Source: Pyricularia pennisetigena (Eukaryota > Ascomycota > Sordariomycetes > Magnaporthales > Pyriculariaceae). From it: DNA of 64,000 nucleotides. This document shows, piece by piece, positions 13,266 through 26,120 of this stretch; the first letter of the stretch is position 1; every line of letters begins with the position of its first letter. The notes beneath the pieces are model-generated. The model worked only from the letters and a program-made list of their open reading frames with translations. It ran no database searches and was not told the DNA's origin. The translations under genes were made by a program, and so were the position numbers. The stretch is taken from the NCBI RefSeq assembly GCF_004337985.1, contig NW_021940921.1:124001-188000 (forward strand), given 5' to 3'.

Positions 13266-14291
13266 CAAAATACCATTATTAGGCGTATCAAAACCCGTAA
13301 TAATACTAAAGTTAATAGAATCGCCACTTTTCAAAATTAATAAAATAGTTAACTGTTGAATTGCTTTTTAAAATTAATCCATTCGCGCAATTAACGCTTT
13401 TAATTACAGGTTTTGGGCATGTAACTTAGCAGTTAAAACTTCGTTTGGGCTGCGTTTAGACCTTTTATTTCTTGGAATCGGGCCTGGAAGGCCCGATATA
13501 GGGCTACCTGCCATTACAAAGTAACCCGAATTATAATTGCAATTCTTGAATTTATAAATATAATTAACTAATTTAATCGTTTAAGGGTAAATACCCTATT
13601 AAATTTAGTATTTGTTATACCCTTTGCCTTTTTAGGGGTATAGGCCTGTAATTGCCAATTACAGGGTTTATTGCTATGTTTAATAATTAAAATCCTCTAA
13701 AATATAGGGTTAGAATCCCTAAAATCCGCTATTCATGAGTGCCCTGGTATTTGTACCAATCCAAGTGCACATAACGAGTTTGATTCGTTAAATGGGTGCA
13801 GGGTAATTTGCAGGTTATCGTGCAGGGTAACGAGCCAATTAACGTAATTACGCTAATGGGTTTATAGGTTATTATAAACCCTATTAAACGCATTAAAACT
13901 TTGTGGGTTATTGCGACCAAATACAGCGGCTTTTAGCCCTTATTTGCTAGCGTAGACCCTATTAAAACTTTAAGCCAATTACAATGGCGTGCCCGATCCA
14001 CCAAAACCACCCCAAAGATTTTAAATTTGCAATGCAAACGATCGTTGCAATACGTGAAAATTAAGCCTAAATCAAACGCTAATTTTTAGCAATCCCCATT
14101 ATAAGTACAGGGGGTTCGGTGCTAAATTAGCGCCTAAAACCAACAATCTCGCACAAAAAACAGCAATATTTTCGTCAATATACGTGCTGTTAGGATACAA
14201 TAAAAACCAAAATAAAGCCTGAATTTCAGGCTTTCCAGCGATATAAAATGCATTTTGGTGCACAAATTAAAGCCTTTCCGGGCCTATAACC

Positions 14292-14851
14292 TGTTAACAA
14301 TATGGGTTATTAACAGGGGTTTAAACATTAACATAAATGCGGCGTAGTGCTAAATACGCTATAAAAACCTGTAATTATAACGCTTAAATGCATTAAATTA
14401 TTTACTCAATTTTGGCATTAATAAATTTAATTTATTGGTGGGGGTGATTTTTTTTTCTCTCCCTTATATACTTTCCGACATCAAAATGGGGGTCCGCACG
14501 CCAAAAAGCCTTCCGGTGCCGTACACGATTTTCCGAAAAATTATTTTACATACGTTGTTAAAAGAACACCCTTATTTTTATATAAACCATTTCTGGGTTC
14601 GCATTAATTTGCTAATGTAGTGAAAACTTTAACCCGGTATAGGGTGGTTAATCTGTAAGTGGGGGGTGGATATTAAAGCCGGTACAGTGTAAAACTTTAT
14701 TCGCTGATACTCTAAATCGCAATTCCTACAATACATTAGATATAACGAAAAATCCGACAGCCCCAACAACCCTATTTCTGCACTATTTATTGAAGCTTAT
14801 AGACAAATAAAAATGAACCCATTACATGCAAAATAACACATATAATTAACA
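14292..14851 (-). repeat. 5' LTR of A2 (Copia-A, 560 bp)
   Basis: TGTTAACA...TTAACA. The primer site precedes it at 14278-14291. It keeps the 61-codon antisense frame at 14435-14620 (+). Confidence 0.88.
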
Positions 14852-15330
14852 AATGTTTCAAATTATTGGGTTTTAATAATAAAAATTTTACCAAGGTTAA
14901 GAAGAATTTAAAATGCATTTAGGGATATTTGTGTACCTTATTTGGGGGCCTTATACGTGGAAATGCAAAGAAGCTAATATTATAGCTTTAAATATTCCAA
15001 AAACCGAAACCGATATTTTAGCGGAAACTTTGCGTAAAGTATAATTGTTGAAAAACCTACTTATAAAGATTAAACTACCTATAAAAGGCCCTATTGCAAT
15101 ATTTGGAAATAATACAGGCTTTATAGCTAATTTACATAATCTTACGCACCATTAACGTATTGTATATGCGTTATTTAAATTTCACTACGTAGGGGAATTA
15201 ATTATTAAAGGATTAATAACCTTAAAGTACCTGGAGTCCAAACAAATACATGCTAATAATTTCATAAAACCTTTAACGCTTCCGATTAACAAGGTTTTTT
15301 TAAAATTCATAATGGTTTAACTTTTAAACA
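14852..15330 (+). pseudogene. Copia-A RNase H remnant (A3)
   Basis: Homologous to the end of pol in A5 (37,380-37,858): TWKCKEANIIALNIPKTETD, then GPIAIFGNNTGF, then the terminal helix region. Broken by TAA stops. Confidence 0.75.
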
Positions 15331-15619
15331 TTTTATTTTTCCTATTAAGTTTTAGGGCATTTAATTAATTTATTAGTTAATTACCCATTATATTTTTTTA
15401 TTTGCAGTATTGGAGTTTTTATTGACTAAATACAGTCCGTACTACCCGAATTTACTCTGGATAGGCTAATTCATAAGCAAATTATACTGACTATACACCT
15501 AAAATTACGAAGCCTATACCAAAAGCTGAATTAAAATTGAAAAAGTTCGTATTTTGGGCAATTTACGCATTCGAAATACCTTGTATAATATACCTTATTT
15601 GGACTATTACCAAGGAATA

Positions 15620-16278
15620 TGTGAACATGGCTAGCACAGGGCTAATTATATTAGCTACCCTGCATTATTTTATAACGGCTAGCACGGGCTAATTTTATTA
15701 GTCACCCTGCATCGAATAAATAAATAAATAACAAATAAAACGTATACGCGTTCATACACACAAAGCTTTATATATTACGTCTTTGTTCATAGTTTCAACA
15801 ACAAAACAAATACGTCATATTTAATTTAGCTTAGTGGTATAATGCACGTACCATAATCTATATCATATATACGTTGAAATGCGTGGGTTCGAATCCCGTT
15901 GTAGTCGCAGATTTTCTGTGCATGCATAAGCACAATAGGCCGTTAGGCTCAATGGGCCGTTAGGCTCAATAGGTCGGCAGGTTAGTCACATAAATAAGGC
16001 TAAATCATGTGACGTGACCCCGCATTCCGGACATCCGGATCGAAGATCTGCGCCTACGGATTCGAACACGTAATTCATAACTTAGCCTTAGATTTATCAC
16101 CTTTATAACTTTCATCGATTCAACGATTTAACGAATCGATTGTGCAACAACAATATATCATCTCTATTACCCGCTAGCAGACGGTTATCTGCCACTTTAA
16201 CGTTCCATCAGCCTTATACGTGATCCACTTCTCCCCGCGTTTAAGATTAAGCTTATTCTATCTCGTAACCTCCTCACA
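15620..16278 (+). repeat. Solo LTR of Copia-B with perfect TSD
   Basis: 659 bp, TGTGAACATGG...CCTCCTCACA, flanked on both sides by GAATA (15615-15619 and 16279-16283). It inserted into the A3 3' untranslated region and lost its internal part by LTR-LTR recombination. It contains the A-box and B-box motifs described for 31945-32035. Confidence 0.93.
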
Positions 16279-16340
16279 GAATAACCAAATTAACTACCTG
16301 GCTTAATAATTCACGCCGTGGGTAAATATTATATTAATCG

Positions 16341-16420
16341 GGGGTTTAAATCCAGGGGTTATTATAATTTTGGAGGTTTTTTCCAATTCGGGGGTTCGTC
16401 CATCTCGGGGGTTACAGGTC
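16341..16420 (+). other. G-run cluster upstream of A3 polypurine tract
   Basis: Several GGGG/GGGGG runs spaced about 17-20 bp apart (TTCGGGGGTT-like), also present in A5 (38194-38251) and, on the other strand, near 45,640-45,740 in A7. This is a possible G-quadruplex-forming strand. Confidence 0.45.
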
Positions 16421-16596
16421 GGTATAAAAGCTTTCATTATCCAGGGGGCTACAGGTCGGTAGAAAAGCTTTCATTATGCAGGGGGTTGATATCGGGAGTT
16501 TGAATCGGGTTGGGACACAAGGGGGATCTTTTTTTTAAAGTTTTATTTTTATATACTTTTTTCCCGATTTTATATAAGTAATAGCAAAAAACGGGG

Positions 16597-17156
16597 TGTT
16601 AGTTATATGCGTTAATTAACATGTAATAGGTCCATTTCTATTTATAGATAAGCCTCAATAAATAGTGGCGAAATAGGGTTGTTGGGGCTGTCGGATTTTC
16701 CGTTCTATCTAATATATTGTAGGAATTGCGATTTAAAATATCAGCGGATAAAGTTTTACACTGTACCGGCTTTAATATCCACCCCGCATTTACAAATTAA
16801 CCAGCATATACCGGGTTAGACTTTTCACTAAATTAGCAAATTAATGCGAACCCAGAAATGGTTTATATAAAAATAAGGGTGTTTTTTCAACAACGTATAT
16901 AAAATAATTTTTCGGAAAATCGTGTACGGCACCGGAAGGCTTTTTGGCGTGCGGACCCCCATTTCGATGTCGGAAAATATATAAGGGAGAGAAAACAAAA
17001 TCTTCCCCACTAATAAATTAAATTTATTAATTCAAAAATTTAGTGAATAATTTAGTGCATTTAAACCCTGCAATTATAGCCCTTTGCAACGCAATTAGCA
17101 CCACGTCGCACCTGGGTTAATACCTAAACACCTGTTAGCAATCCATATTATTAACA
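16597..17156 (+). repeat. 3' LTR of A3 (Copia-A, 560 bp)
   Basis: TGTTAGTTATATGCG...TTAACA, preceded by the purine run AAAAAACGGGG. The antisense frame at 16828-17010 (-) is open. Confidence 0.88.
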
Positions 17157-17929
17157 ATTATTAGTGGTTTTTCATACGTGGAGGGCCTAAATTATTTCGA
17201 AACTTTTACTAGTAATAATATACCATTTACCTGGTGTATACTATTAATTATAGTTTATGTACAACATTAGGAAATAAAATAAATCGATTTTATCCGTGCG
17301 TTTTTAAATAGTGATTTTACCGACAAAAATATATATTTGCAAATTCCAAACGATTTTAACGAATATGATAAATCTGGTAACCTCGCCACCGCTAAAGTTC
17401 TAATGGAAATGGGTTTTAGTCCGATAACATTGCAGGTTATATAGTTGGAAAAAAACGTTATACGGTTTGAAACCGTGTTTAAAAAAATAGTAAAACAAGC
17501 TAAAAACTTTATTTTTTAAAAAAAGTATTCAGCCTTAATTTCTAATCCCGGTAGTTTTTATAACGTTAAATCCAAACATTTTATCGTTACCTTTGTAAAC
17601 GATTACCTGTTTATATATCCTAAATTGCAATTTATTCAGGATTTTAATCGCCGTTTTAATAAGGCATACTCGTTGGAAAACAGGGGCCTTGCAACCTATT
17701 TTTCAGGGGTTCAAATTATCAAAAATAGGTTTAAACGCTTGTTTTAGCTCCATTAAACTCAATATTAACAAAAAATATTAACATTGTTCGGATTAATTAA
17801 TTATAAACCTATATTTATTTTTATAACCGGGTATGCTAAAATATAGCGGGGGTTAACCCGTAAACGCGTTGGAAATTAAATTAGTATAGCGTATTATCGG
17901 CACCTTTATATGTTAAAGATTATTAAAGT

Positions 17930-18374
17930 TATTATAACCAAACAGTTGGGCCGGTACTAATAAGGCCAGGCGGGGTTACACCCCTCCTAACGACATTCGG
18001 CCAAAAAAAACACCGGCCGCTAGGAAACAGGATTATATATGGAAGCGATTACGTAACCCCACGTAACCGCCAAAAAAACCATATAATGAATATATTATAT
18101 ATTAATTATAGCAGAACAAATAATATATTGGCTATGGGATATATTACACATGTTAAACTCGGCACGACATATTATATCAAAACACGCTTATTACCATATA
18201 AATATAATTTAGTTTAAAATTGTTTAACAATGATTCAATCATTACCTATTGAATAGTTGATTTTAATTTTACCCCAATTATTAAAAACCCCAATCACCCC
18301 ATTAAAACGTTCAATTGCTTTAACCCATTCGATTTTATTTCAAAAGCAGGTTACCCGATATTTTAATCGTAGTA
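17930..18374 (+). repeat. 5' LTR of gypsy element (445 bp)
   Basis: Starts TATTATAACC and ends CGTAGTA; the partner LTR starts TATTACGTCC and ends CGTAACA. Both shared edges agree with an ancestral TGTTACG...CGTAGCA. Confidence 0.75.
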
Positions 18375-18569
18375 TTTTAATTGCTTTTGTTCAATGTTTT
18401 ATTTTAAAACATACCAAACAATATCGCCGAAACGATATTTCCCAACAAAATTACCCCTTAAACCCCCGTTACTATTAACGCTCCGGCCAACGCTAACGCT
18501 TTGCGCCAAACAATTGCGACGTTTTCAGCGGAAAATCGATAATTCCAGGAACGAATAACCAAATAAATT

Positions 18570-19160
18570 AATCGAATTAATAGGAATAATATTCAATATT
18601 TTCTACCATTACCTTATAATGGCACCCCAGGTATTTTACAAGAATTTTTTACAAAAGCCCGGGCCTACTTTTATTTTAACAAAAGTAATTTCGATAATAA
18701 CGCAGATAAGATTATTTAGGTAACTTCCCTATTAAAGGGCGATACGCTCGCCTGGTTTAAATTAATGTTTCGAAATTATTTGGACCACGATAAGGAAAAA
18801 AACTGTAAAATTAAAACCAATCGCATTTTCGACGATTATAAAAATTTCGAAAAGTATTTTGAAAAAGCATTTGGTAATTTAAACGAGGAACGTACGGTTA
18901 AACGTAAACTGGTGCGCTTTATTTAAACTAAATCGGTACCCAATTATACCAGTAAATCTCGATAAATTACCGCTAGATTATTATAGGGCCCCGAAACCCT
19001 AATGGTACGTTTCTTTGCAAAATTTTATAAATAAACTAAAAACGAATTTATTAAAAAAGGACGACCCGATATTTGTACCGAATACGTAGACTTAGCAATT
19101 AAAATCGATAATTGATTTTACGAACGGAAATTGGAACGACGCGAAAAGCGCAGCGTATAA
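18570..19160 (+). pseudogene. Gypsy gag (capsid) remnant
   Basis: Read through stops, one frame gives a Retrotrans_gag-like stretch: a YNGTPGILQEF-like start, LLKGDTLAWF, FRNYLD, FEKAFGN, then an RPD-type segment and EYVDLAIKID. It would form the capsid of the virus-like particle. No CCHC zinc knuckle could be read downstream, perhaps because of decay. 18257-18478 (+) is open but lies mostly inside the LTR and has no recognisable domain. Confidence 0.7.
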
Positions 19161-20859
19161 ATCCTTATTTTGCGACAAATTAATACAGGACGTAAATAAT
19201 AATACCCTAAACCGTTTCGCCAATACAATATTTCCCATAAAATATATAACGCATTTATAAACTTTAACGCGACGCAGTACAAAAAACCTCGCAAAAATGC
19301 TGAATATAATAAATATTTCAAATATAATAAACCGGGGTATATCGCCAAATTTTATCCCAAAAACATTCCAAAGTTATATTCCGATTTTATAGCTAGATAC
19401 TAAAATAATACCCCCGATTCCAGAAAGCCACGGGGATTAAACGCCACTCTTTATTAACAAATATAACCGGATTAATATAATTTGATAAATTGAACCATAT
19501 ATTACGACGATAATTATATAACCCATAATAACGCAAAAATAGACCCAGGATAATACCCGGCAAAACTTAAAAGGACCGGGATTTAAGCAATAGGAAACCG
19601 CTTATTTATTAACATTAGACCACCAGTATAATTACGCAGATAAAACGCCAAATTACCCAAATTCACGAAATTAAATACCTTAAAAACATTGAAATTAAAA
19701 CTATTGGAATAAACCCACCGTATCCGAATAATCCAGCAAGCCCTAATAAACAGATTTAATAACGAATTCAAAAAGATTTAGCGAAAAGAAGGTTATACCT
19801 TTAAACTTACATAATATAGCAAAGGAAAACAACCTTGATATTTATAAAAAAAACCTATCGATTAAGACCGAAACGATGAATTAGTGCAATTCCCCGGAAT
19901 ATTATTTCGAATATAAATATAAAACTTTATTAAACCGATTAATCCAATTTTCGGAAACCACCTTATTTTGGATATTAAATATCCCAAATACATAAAAATC
20001 TTTTAGGCAAATTGTTTTCGAAACAATTACGGATTATATTTTAACAGGAAAAAAGCCCACGATCTTTGCCCACGACGACACAAAATAATAAATATCCACA
20101 AAATATATAGCACCATTAAACTACCCAATTGGGAAATTAAAATAAAATTTAACACCGAATTAACGGTTATTTTAACCCTTTGAAAGGATTACCCTATAAT
20201 ATATTATAATTAAAAATGATTATAATAATACGAATACACCCGAAGCATGTATAAAGTATACACATTAATCAAAAAACAGATATAATATAAAATAAATTTA
20301 CGATACCCAGGACCCGCACTAATAACTAAAATGGTGTGGAACCCCAGCGTAAAAAACAACGAAATACCCACGAACGCATTAAAAACACCAACATTGATAA
20401 AATACCAATTTAATAAAATTAAAATTAAAAGCAATTATACGCCCTAAAGCAAAAAAGTAAAAGCCCACGACGCGAATCCAGTAAACCAAAAAACTAAAAT
20501 AGCTAGACATTACAAAATACTAAACGGTAATAATAAAAACGGAATAAAAAACATTAAACGCCACGCAAACCACGAAAGCAGTACACGAATATATATTCCT
20601 AAATATACGATTGAATGGAAAATTTATACGAACGTTTACTAATAGCGGAATATATAACAATTATATTTCCCCAAAAGTCGTGAAAAAACGACGGATGGCT
20701 AATAATAAAAAAAAACTATACCGACTGCAAACCGTAAAAAAAGGGCATTTTTATATGGGAACGGTATTATCGAAACAAAAACCGTACACCTTTGGATGGA
20801 AAACTATAAACGAAAAAACAAATTACTTTAAATATTACGAAAATAGGGAGTGAAAATAT

Positions 20860-23450
20860 AATTTTACGAATTCCTTGGTTTGAAAAAAGCAACCCCCGAA
20901 TAAATTGGATTATGGGCCAAATTTGAAGGGAAAATATTTGATTATTAAACGATTTCCAATAAAATAGGGTTTTGACAGGAGATATAGGGTACGGAAAGAC
21001 TAAATAAAATAGATGGCGTATTTATAGGAAGGACGACCAACCCCGGAGCTAATATTGGAAAAAATAACGATTATTTATAGGCTAAAACCGATCCAATTAC
21101 ATAATATCAACCACGAAAAAAAAACCAAAAACGGCGGAATCCCAGCAAAATCCCAAATTTATATACGATTGTTTAACCAAAAACTCGAAGCAAAATTACC
21201 CGAATATAGCCCATTCGATTACAAAATACTATTAAAAAAAGGAACCTAACAAAAATTCCATATAATATACGGTTTAAATCCAATATAAATGGAGGTTTTA
21301 AACGAATATTTCGCAGAAAATTTGAAAAGAAATTATACTAAGCCATCGATATTACCAGCAAACTACCCAATCCTTTTCGTACCAAAGAGATACGGAAAAT
21401 TACGATTATGCGGGGATTACAAACAGTTTAACGATATTATAATAAAGATTTGCTACCCGCTCCCATTTATAAAAGAGTTTCGAAATATGCTTTATTAAAT
21501 ACAATAGTTTACGATATTAAATTTTAAAAGAATATATAATTTAATCCGTATAAAGGAAGGCGAGGAATGGAAAACAGCATTTCGCACCAAACGAAAATAT
21601 TACGAATACCTGCTAATATTTTACGGTTTTACGAGCGCCCCCGCAAATTTTTAAATTATAATTAACTACGTTACTAGGGAATATTCAAATATTTTTACCG
21701 TTATTTACCTGGACAAGATCCTTATTTTTTCCAAAACGTTGGAATAATAAAACAAATCTGGGTATATAGTTTTACAAAAATTACAAAACGTTAAATTTTT
21801 AATTAAACCCGAGTAATGTATTTTTTACAGTAAGCAAATTAACTTCCTAGGATATATTGTCGCCCTTGGAAAAATTAGCATGGAAAAATCAAAGATTGAA
21901 ACAATAAGAAAATAGGCCCAAGCATAAAACGTAAAAACGTTCGGGTATTTTTTAAATTTATAAACTTTAATAGAACATTTATTAAAAACTATGGCGCGAT
22001 CGCCACCCCATTGACCAATATAATTGAAAAGGGTTTAAAGTTTTAATGGACGGAATAAATATAATAAACTTTCGAGCAATTAGGAAACGCAGGAATATAA
22101 AAACCAATCCTTAAATTATTATATCCAATAAACCGTTTCGGAATTGAAACCGACGTATCCAATTATCTAATCGGAGGATAATTTAACCAACAAAACAAAA
22201 AGAAACGCTTGCACTTTTGCGCCTTTTTTGTACAAAAATTATACGAAGTAAAACTTAATTACCATATCCACAATAAAAAAACTTATAACTATTATCCGGA
22301 GTAAAATACGAAATATTAGTCTATACGGACTATAAAGCTGAACCCATTTTATTACTAGTAAAATCTTAAATAAACCACACATTAAATGGGCAAAGTTCCT
22401 ATTAAAATTCCATTTGAGGATTATTTATCGAAAAAGAACAGAAAACGGTAGGACCGACAGCTTTAACCGAAAACCAAATTATAAAAGCATAATAGCTATA
22501 AAAATACGGAAAATCTTTATAATAAATAATAACCGAAACCTCCTACCAGTTTACCAAAACTTTATAATGATTGACATAATACCCACACTAGAAGAAAATA
22601 CGAAAAATCCACGAAAGCAAAACCCACGGACACCAAGGCATTTTCAAAAAATGGAAACGGCTAAAACAGCACCAAAATTTTAAAGGAATACGATAAAAAA
22701 TACAAAAACCCATTAAAAATTGCGAATTTTGCGCAAAAAGCAAATCCGCAAAATATAAACCTTATAAGCTTTGAAAACCGCTATTAGCCCCTAATACAGC
22801 CTGGCAAACCATTATAATGGATTTTATCTTTGAATTAGCATTTTCCGAAAAATTATTTACTAAAACCAAATATAATAGCATAATAATTATAATGGACAAA
22901 TGTACTAAATACGCCTATTTTATACTTTACAAAAAAGTAATAACGCCGAAAAAATCGTTTACACATATGTACGAATAATTATTAGCAATTACGGATTTCT
23001 AAAAAACATTATTACGGATAAATATGAATATTTTACATTAAAATTCTGGAAGTTTTTAATGGAATAGCTAAAAGTCGACCACAAATTATTTACAATATTC
23101 CACCCACAAACAAAAGGATAAATAAACGAGTGAACCAGGTATTAAAACAATGCTTAAAAAATTATATAAACTATAAATAAAATAATTGGGTATAATTATT
23201 ACCTATAGCATAATTCGCGTATAATAGTTTGAAAAATAAAAATACCAAAATAACCCCGTTTTATATTAATTACGGATTTAATCCTACCGTATATGGAAAA
23301 CAAAAAACCACGACTACGGCTCCACGAACCCACCAACAAATGAACGAATTACGAAAACTCCAGCAAAGATTCCAACAAAAATTAAAGTTCATACGAAAGA
23401 AAATAACAAAATATACCAACCAGCATCGGATAAAAGGATTATCTTTCTAA
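20860..23450 (+). pseudogene. Gypsy pol remnant: RT, RNase H, integrase
   Basis: RT begins around 21,289 with a region matching the gypsy signature KPS-SPA--P-LFV-K--G-LRLC-DY and then YPLP. Downstream come GYIVALGKIS, then RNase H sequence with TDVSNYLIGG, and an integrase zinc-binding CEFC motif near 22,720. The integrase core follows, with a WQTIIMDFI-like start. It would encode the enzymes for cDNA synthesis and insertion. Stops and frame changes throughout show it is inactive. Confidence 0.75.
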
Positions 23451-23659
23451 AAGGGTAATAGCGCTTATTTTATTGGACGTAATAGTAAAATATAGCGATT
23501 AAATAGCAAATTTAATTTTAAAAAGCTTGGACCTTTTAAAATAAATAAAAAAATTAGCGAAACCAATTATAAATTATTATTACCGAATATTTCAAAAGTC
23601 TGTCCAACGTTCCACGTATTATTATTAAAACCAGTACCACATGGTACCAGCACACGAAA

Positions 23660-23880
23660 AACAATCGAAATCGAGGTAAAAGAAACGTACGACGTCGAAT
23701 GAATATTAGACCATAAATGCAATTACAATAAAATAAAATAATTTATTAGATGGGAAAATTATGGACACGGAAAAAAAACTTAGGGACCCTTTAACCACCT
23801 CCCAAATGACCAGGAACTATTCAGCAAATATTTTGAGGAATTGGATTTGCAAATAAATTAACCAAAAAAGGACGACCTAA
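23660..23880 (+). pseudogene. Chromodomain remnant at the gypsy integrase C-terminus
   Basis: One frame reads YDVE-ILDHK, then KIK-FIRWENYG, then GPFNHLPND and ELFSKYFEEL. This fits the chromodomain layout (YxVExIL, KYLVKWxGY, TWEPxxNL, ELLxxF). Known chromoviruses use this domain to target integration to histone-marked chromatin; the target here is not known. Frame damaged by TAA/TGA stops. Confidence 0.72.
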
Positions 23881-24672
23881 AAAATACCATTTATTATTCC
23901 CAAAAATTAAAAATCGACCGAAATTCGAGTTAATGTTATTAAACGAATCCATAAAAGAACGATTAACATATATCACAAATCAAAATATATAAATAAACCA
24001 ATTTTCCCATTAAATGCTGCGCCAAAACACTTATTTTATTTAACAAAAAAGAATTTAAAAAACCTATTGGAAAGGCTGATCCCAAACAAAATTAGAATCC
24101 AAAAGAAACGATTTTAAAAATATTTTAGGAAAGATTTCGGTCGATCGCCGCCGTTCCTTCTATTTCGTTTTTAACGCTTTATTCGATCTAATTCCTCCAA
24201 ATTATCGATATTACGACAAACCGCCTTTATTATTTTTTTGAACCACATTTCTTTTTATTTATATAAACGAAAAACTTTTTCCTCCCCCGTTTCCAGTTTA
24301 AATTTAAATTTTAAATGTTAAACGCCGATTTTATGCAATTGTTTTCCAAAAATATCCATAATATGGCATCGCGAACAACCCAGGCGAATTTATTCGATAC
24401 AGCGAAAAAAAACCCCGAAACGATATAGCGTATTTCGTGATCCCTTATAATGCGCAAACAGAATAAAAAAATATTTCGACCGCCGAAAAAAGAAATATAA
24501 AAAGTAAATCGTTGAGACGAATGGTGAACGTGTGACCACGAAATTTAATCACACAATTAAATATCGCGTGAAGAAATAAACAAAAAAAGAATATAAAAAT
24601 AAAAACAAAAATTAAAAAAATATAAATTATTTAAAAAGCCAAAGGGATTTAGTTAAACGAAAGGAAACCTAA
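23881..24672 (+). other. Gypsy 3' untranslated region
   Basis: About 790 bp between the chromodomain and the 3' LTR, AT-rich with no recognisable coding sequence. Confidence 0.5.
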
Positions 24673-25115
24673 TATTACGTCCAAATAGTTAAACCGGTAC
24701 TAATAAAGCCAGGCGGGGTTACACCCTTTTCACGATATACGGCTATAAAAGACATCGACCGATAGAAAATAGGATTATATAAGGAAGGGATTACGTAACC
24801 CCATGTAAGCGCCAAAAAACGATATAATTAATATATTATATATTGATTATAGTGAGACAAATAATATGGTGGCTATAGGATATATTATCCATATTATACT
24901 TGGGATGACGAACTATGTAAGGATACGCTTATTACTATATAAAAAAAATTTAGTTTAGGGTTCTTTAGCAACAATTAATTCACTATTTATTTAGGAATCG
25001 ATTATAAATCTGCCCCAGTTATGAAAAACCCCAATTACCCAGTTAAAACGCTTAATTGCTTTAACCCACTGTATTTTATTTTAAGAACAGGTTACCCGAT
25101 ACTTTAATCGTAACA
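24673..25115 (+). repeat. 3' LTR of gypsy element (443 bp)
   Basis: Aligns along its length with 17930-18374, including the shared GGCGGGGTTACAC and ATTACGTAACCCCA blocks. The many differences are mostly transitions. Confidence 0.75.
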
Positions 25116-25185
25116 AACGGGCCCAGATATCAGTTTTGCGGTTTAATGGTTTTGGAACGTTTTTTGGTAAAAATTATTAGAATTT

Positions 25186-25738
25186 TGTTAATTATATGCG
25201 TTATTTAGCATGTAATGGGTCCACTTTTATTTGTATATAAACCACAATAGATAGTGCCGAAATGGGGTGGTTGAGGTTGTCAGATTTTCTATTATATTTT
25301 GTGTGTTGCGGCAATTGCGATTCAAAATCAGCGAATGGGGTTTCACCCTATACCGGGCTTAATACCCACCCTGCACTTACGAATCAGCTACCCTGTACCG
25401 GGTTGAAATTTTACCAAATTAGCAAATTAATGCGAACCCAGAAATGATTTGTATGGAAATAAGGGTGTTTTTTCAACAACGCAAACAAAATAATTTTTCG
25501 GAAAATCGTGTGCGGCACCGGAACCTTTTGCGGGGTGCGGACCCCCATTTCGATGTCGGAAAATATGTAAGGGAGATAAAGCAAAATTTCCCCCACCAAT
25601 GAATTAAATCTATTAATCCAAAAATTAGTGAATTTAGTGTATATAAACCCTGTAATTACAGGCTTTTACAACGCAACTAGCACCACGCCGCACCTAAGCT
25701 AATACCTAACCCCCTATTAATAACCCATATTATTAACA
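25186..25738 (+). repeat. 5' LTR of A5 (553 bp)
   Basis: TGTTAATT...TTAACA, followed directly by the primer site. Antisense open frame at 25411-25599 (-). Confidence 0.92.
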
Positions 25739-25752
25739 GGTTATAAGCCCGG
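25739..25752 (+). other. Primer-binding site of A5
   Basis: GGTTATAAGCCCGG starts at the first base after the LTR. It complements the anticodon arm of a tRNA, not a tRNA 3' end, as in Drosophila copia and yeast Ty5, which use a half-molecule of initiator tRNA-Met. Confidence 0.65.
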
Positions 25753-26120
25753 AAAAGTTTTAATTTGTGCACTTAAATGTATTTTGCATCGCTGGAAAGC
25801 TTGAAATTTAGGTTTTATTTCAATTATTATCGCATCTTTATAGCACGTATATTTACGAAAATATTGCTATTTTTGTGCAAAATTGTTAGTTTTGAACGCT
25901 AATTTAACATTTAACTCCCCTGTATTTACAATAGGGATCGCTAAAAATTAGCGTTCGACTCAGGCCCTTTCAGGTACTGCAACGATCGTTTGCATTGCAA
26001 ATCCAAAAAATGTTTAATGTGGTTTTTGTGGATCGTGCACGCCATTATAATTTGCTTAAATTTTTAATAGGGTTTACGTTAGCGAATTAGGGCCAAAAGC
26101 CCCTATATTCGTTCCCTAAT

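Larger units (their letters stand above)
9908..13514 (-). pseudogene. Copia-A gag-protease-integrase remnant (A2)
   Basis: Gag starts at the ATG at 13,512-13,514. Recognisable open pieces are Gag (13152-13334 and 12081-12311) and protease (11239-11421, pattern YDISSTYYIFANKQF, where A5 has YDIGSTHHIF). The gag part contains an internal tandem duplication of about 660 bp. There are many stops, so no function is expected. Confidence 0.75.
9908..14851 (-). mobile_element. Copia-A copy A2, 3'-truncated
   Basis: Minus-strand copy with a complete 5' LTR (14292-14851), leader, duplicated gag, protease and part of integrase. It stops abruptly at the Copia-B LTR at 9907, inside the integrase region; RT, RNase H and the 3' LTR are absent. 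It is more mutated than A5 or A7. Confidence 0.85.
14852..17156 (+). mobile_element. Copia-A copy A3, 5'-truncated, with solo LTR inside
   Basis: Plus-strand fragment starting in RNase H, then 3' untranslated region (interrupted by a Copia-B solo LTR at 15620-16278), a G-rich stretch, a polypurine tract and the 3' LTR (16597-17156). Its 5' part is missing; the left edge abuts the A2 LTR. Confidence 0.85.
17930..25115 (+). mobile_element. Ty3/gypsy LTR retrotransposon with chromodomain (chromovirus), degraded
   Basis: Two similar direct repeats (17930-18374 and 24673-25115) bound a gag-pol interior in gypsy order: gag, protease region, RT, RNase H, integrase, chromodomain. Ends reconstruct as TG...CA if RIP changes are allowed for. 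The flanks AAAGT and AACGG both align to the same 5 bases of intact Copia-A, so they fit a mutated 5-bp TSD. The element inserted into A4. All frames are interrupted. Confidence 0.87.
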
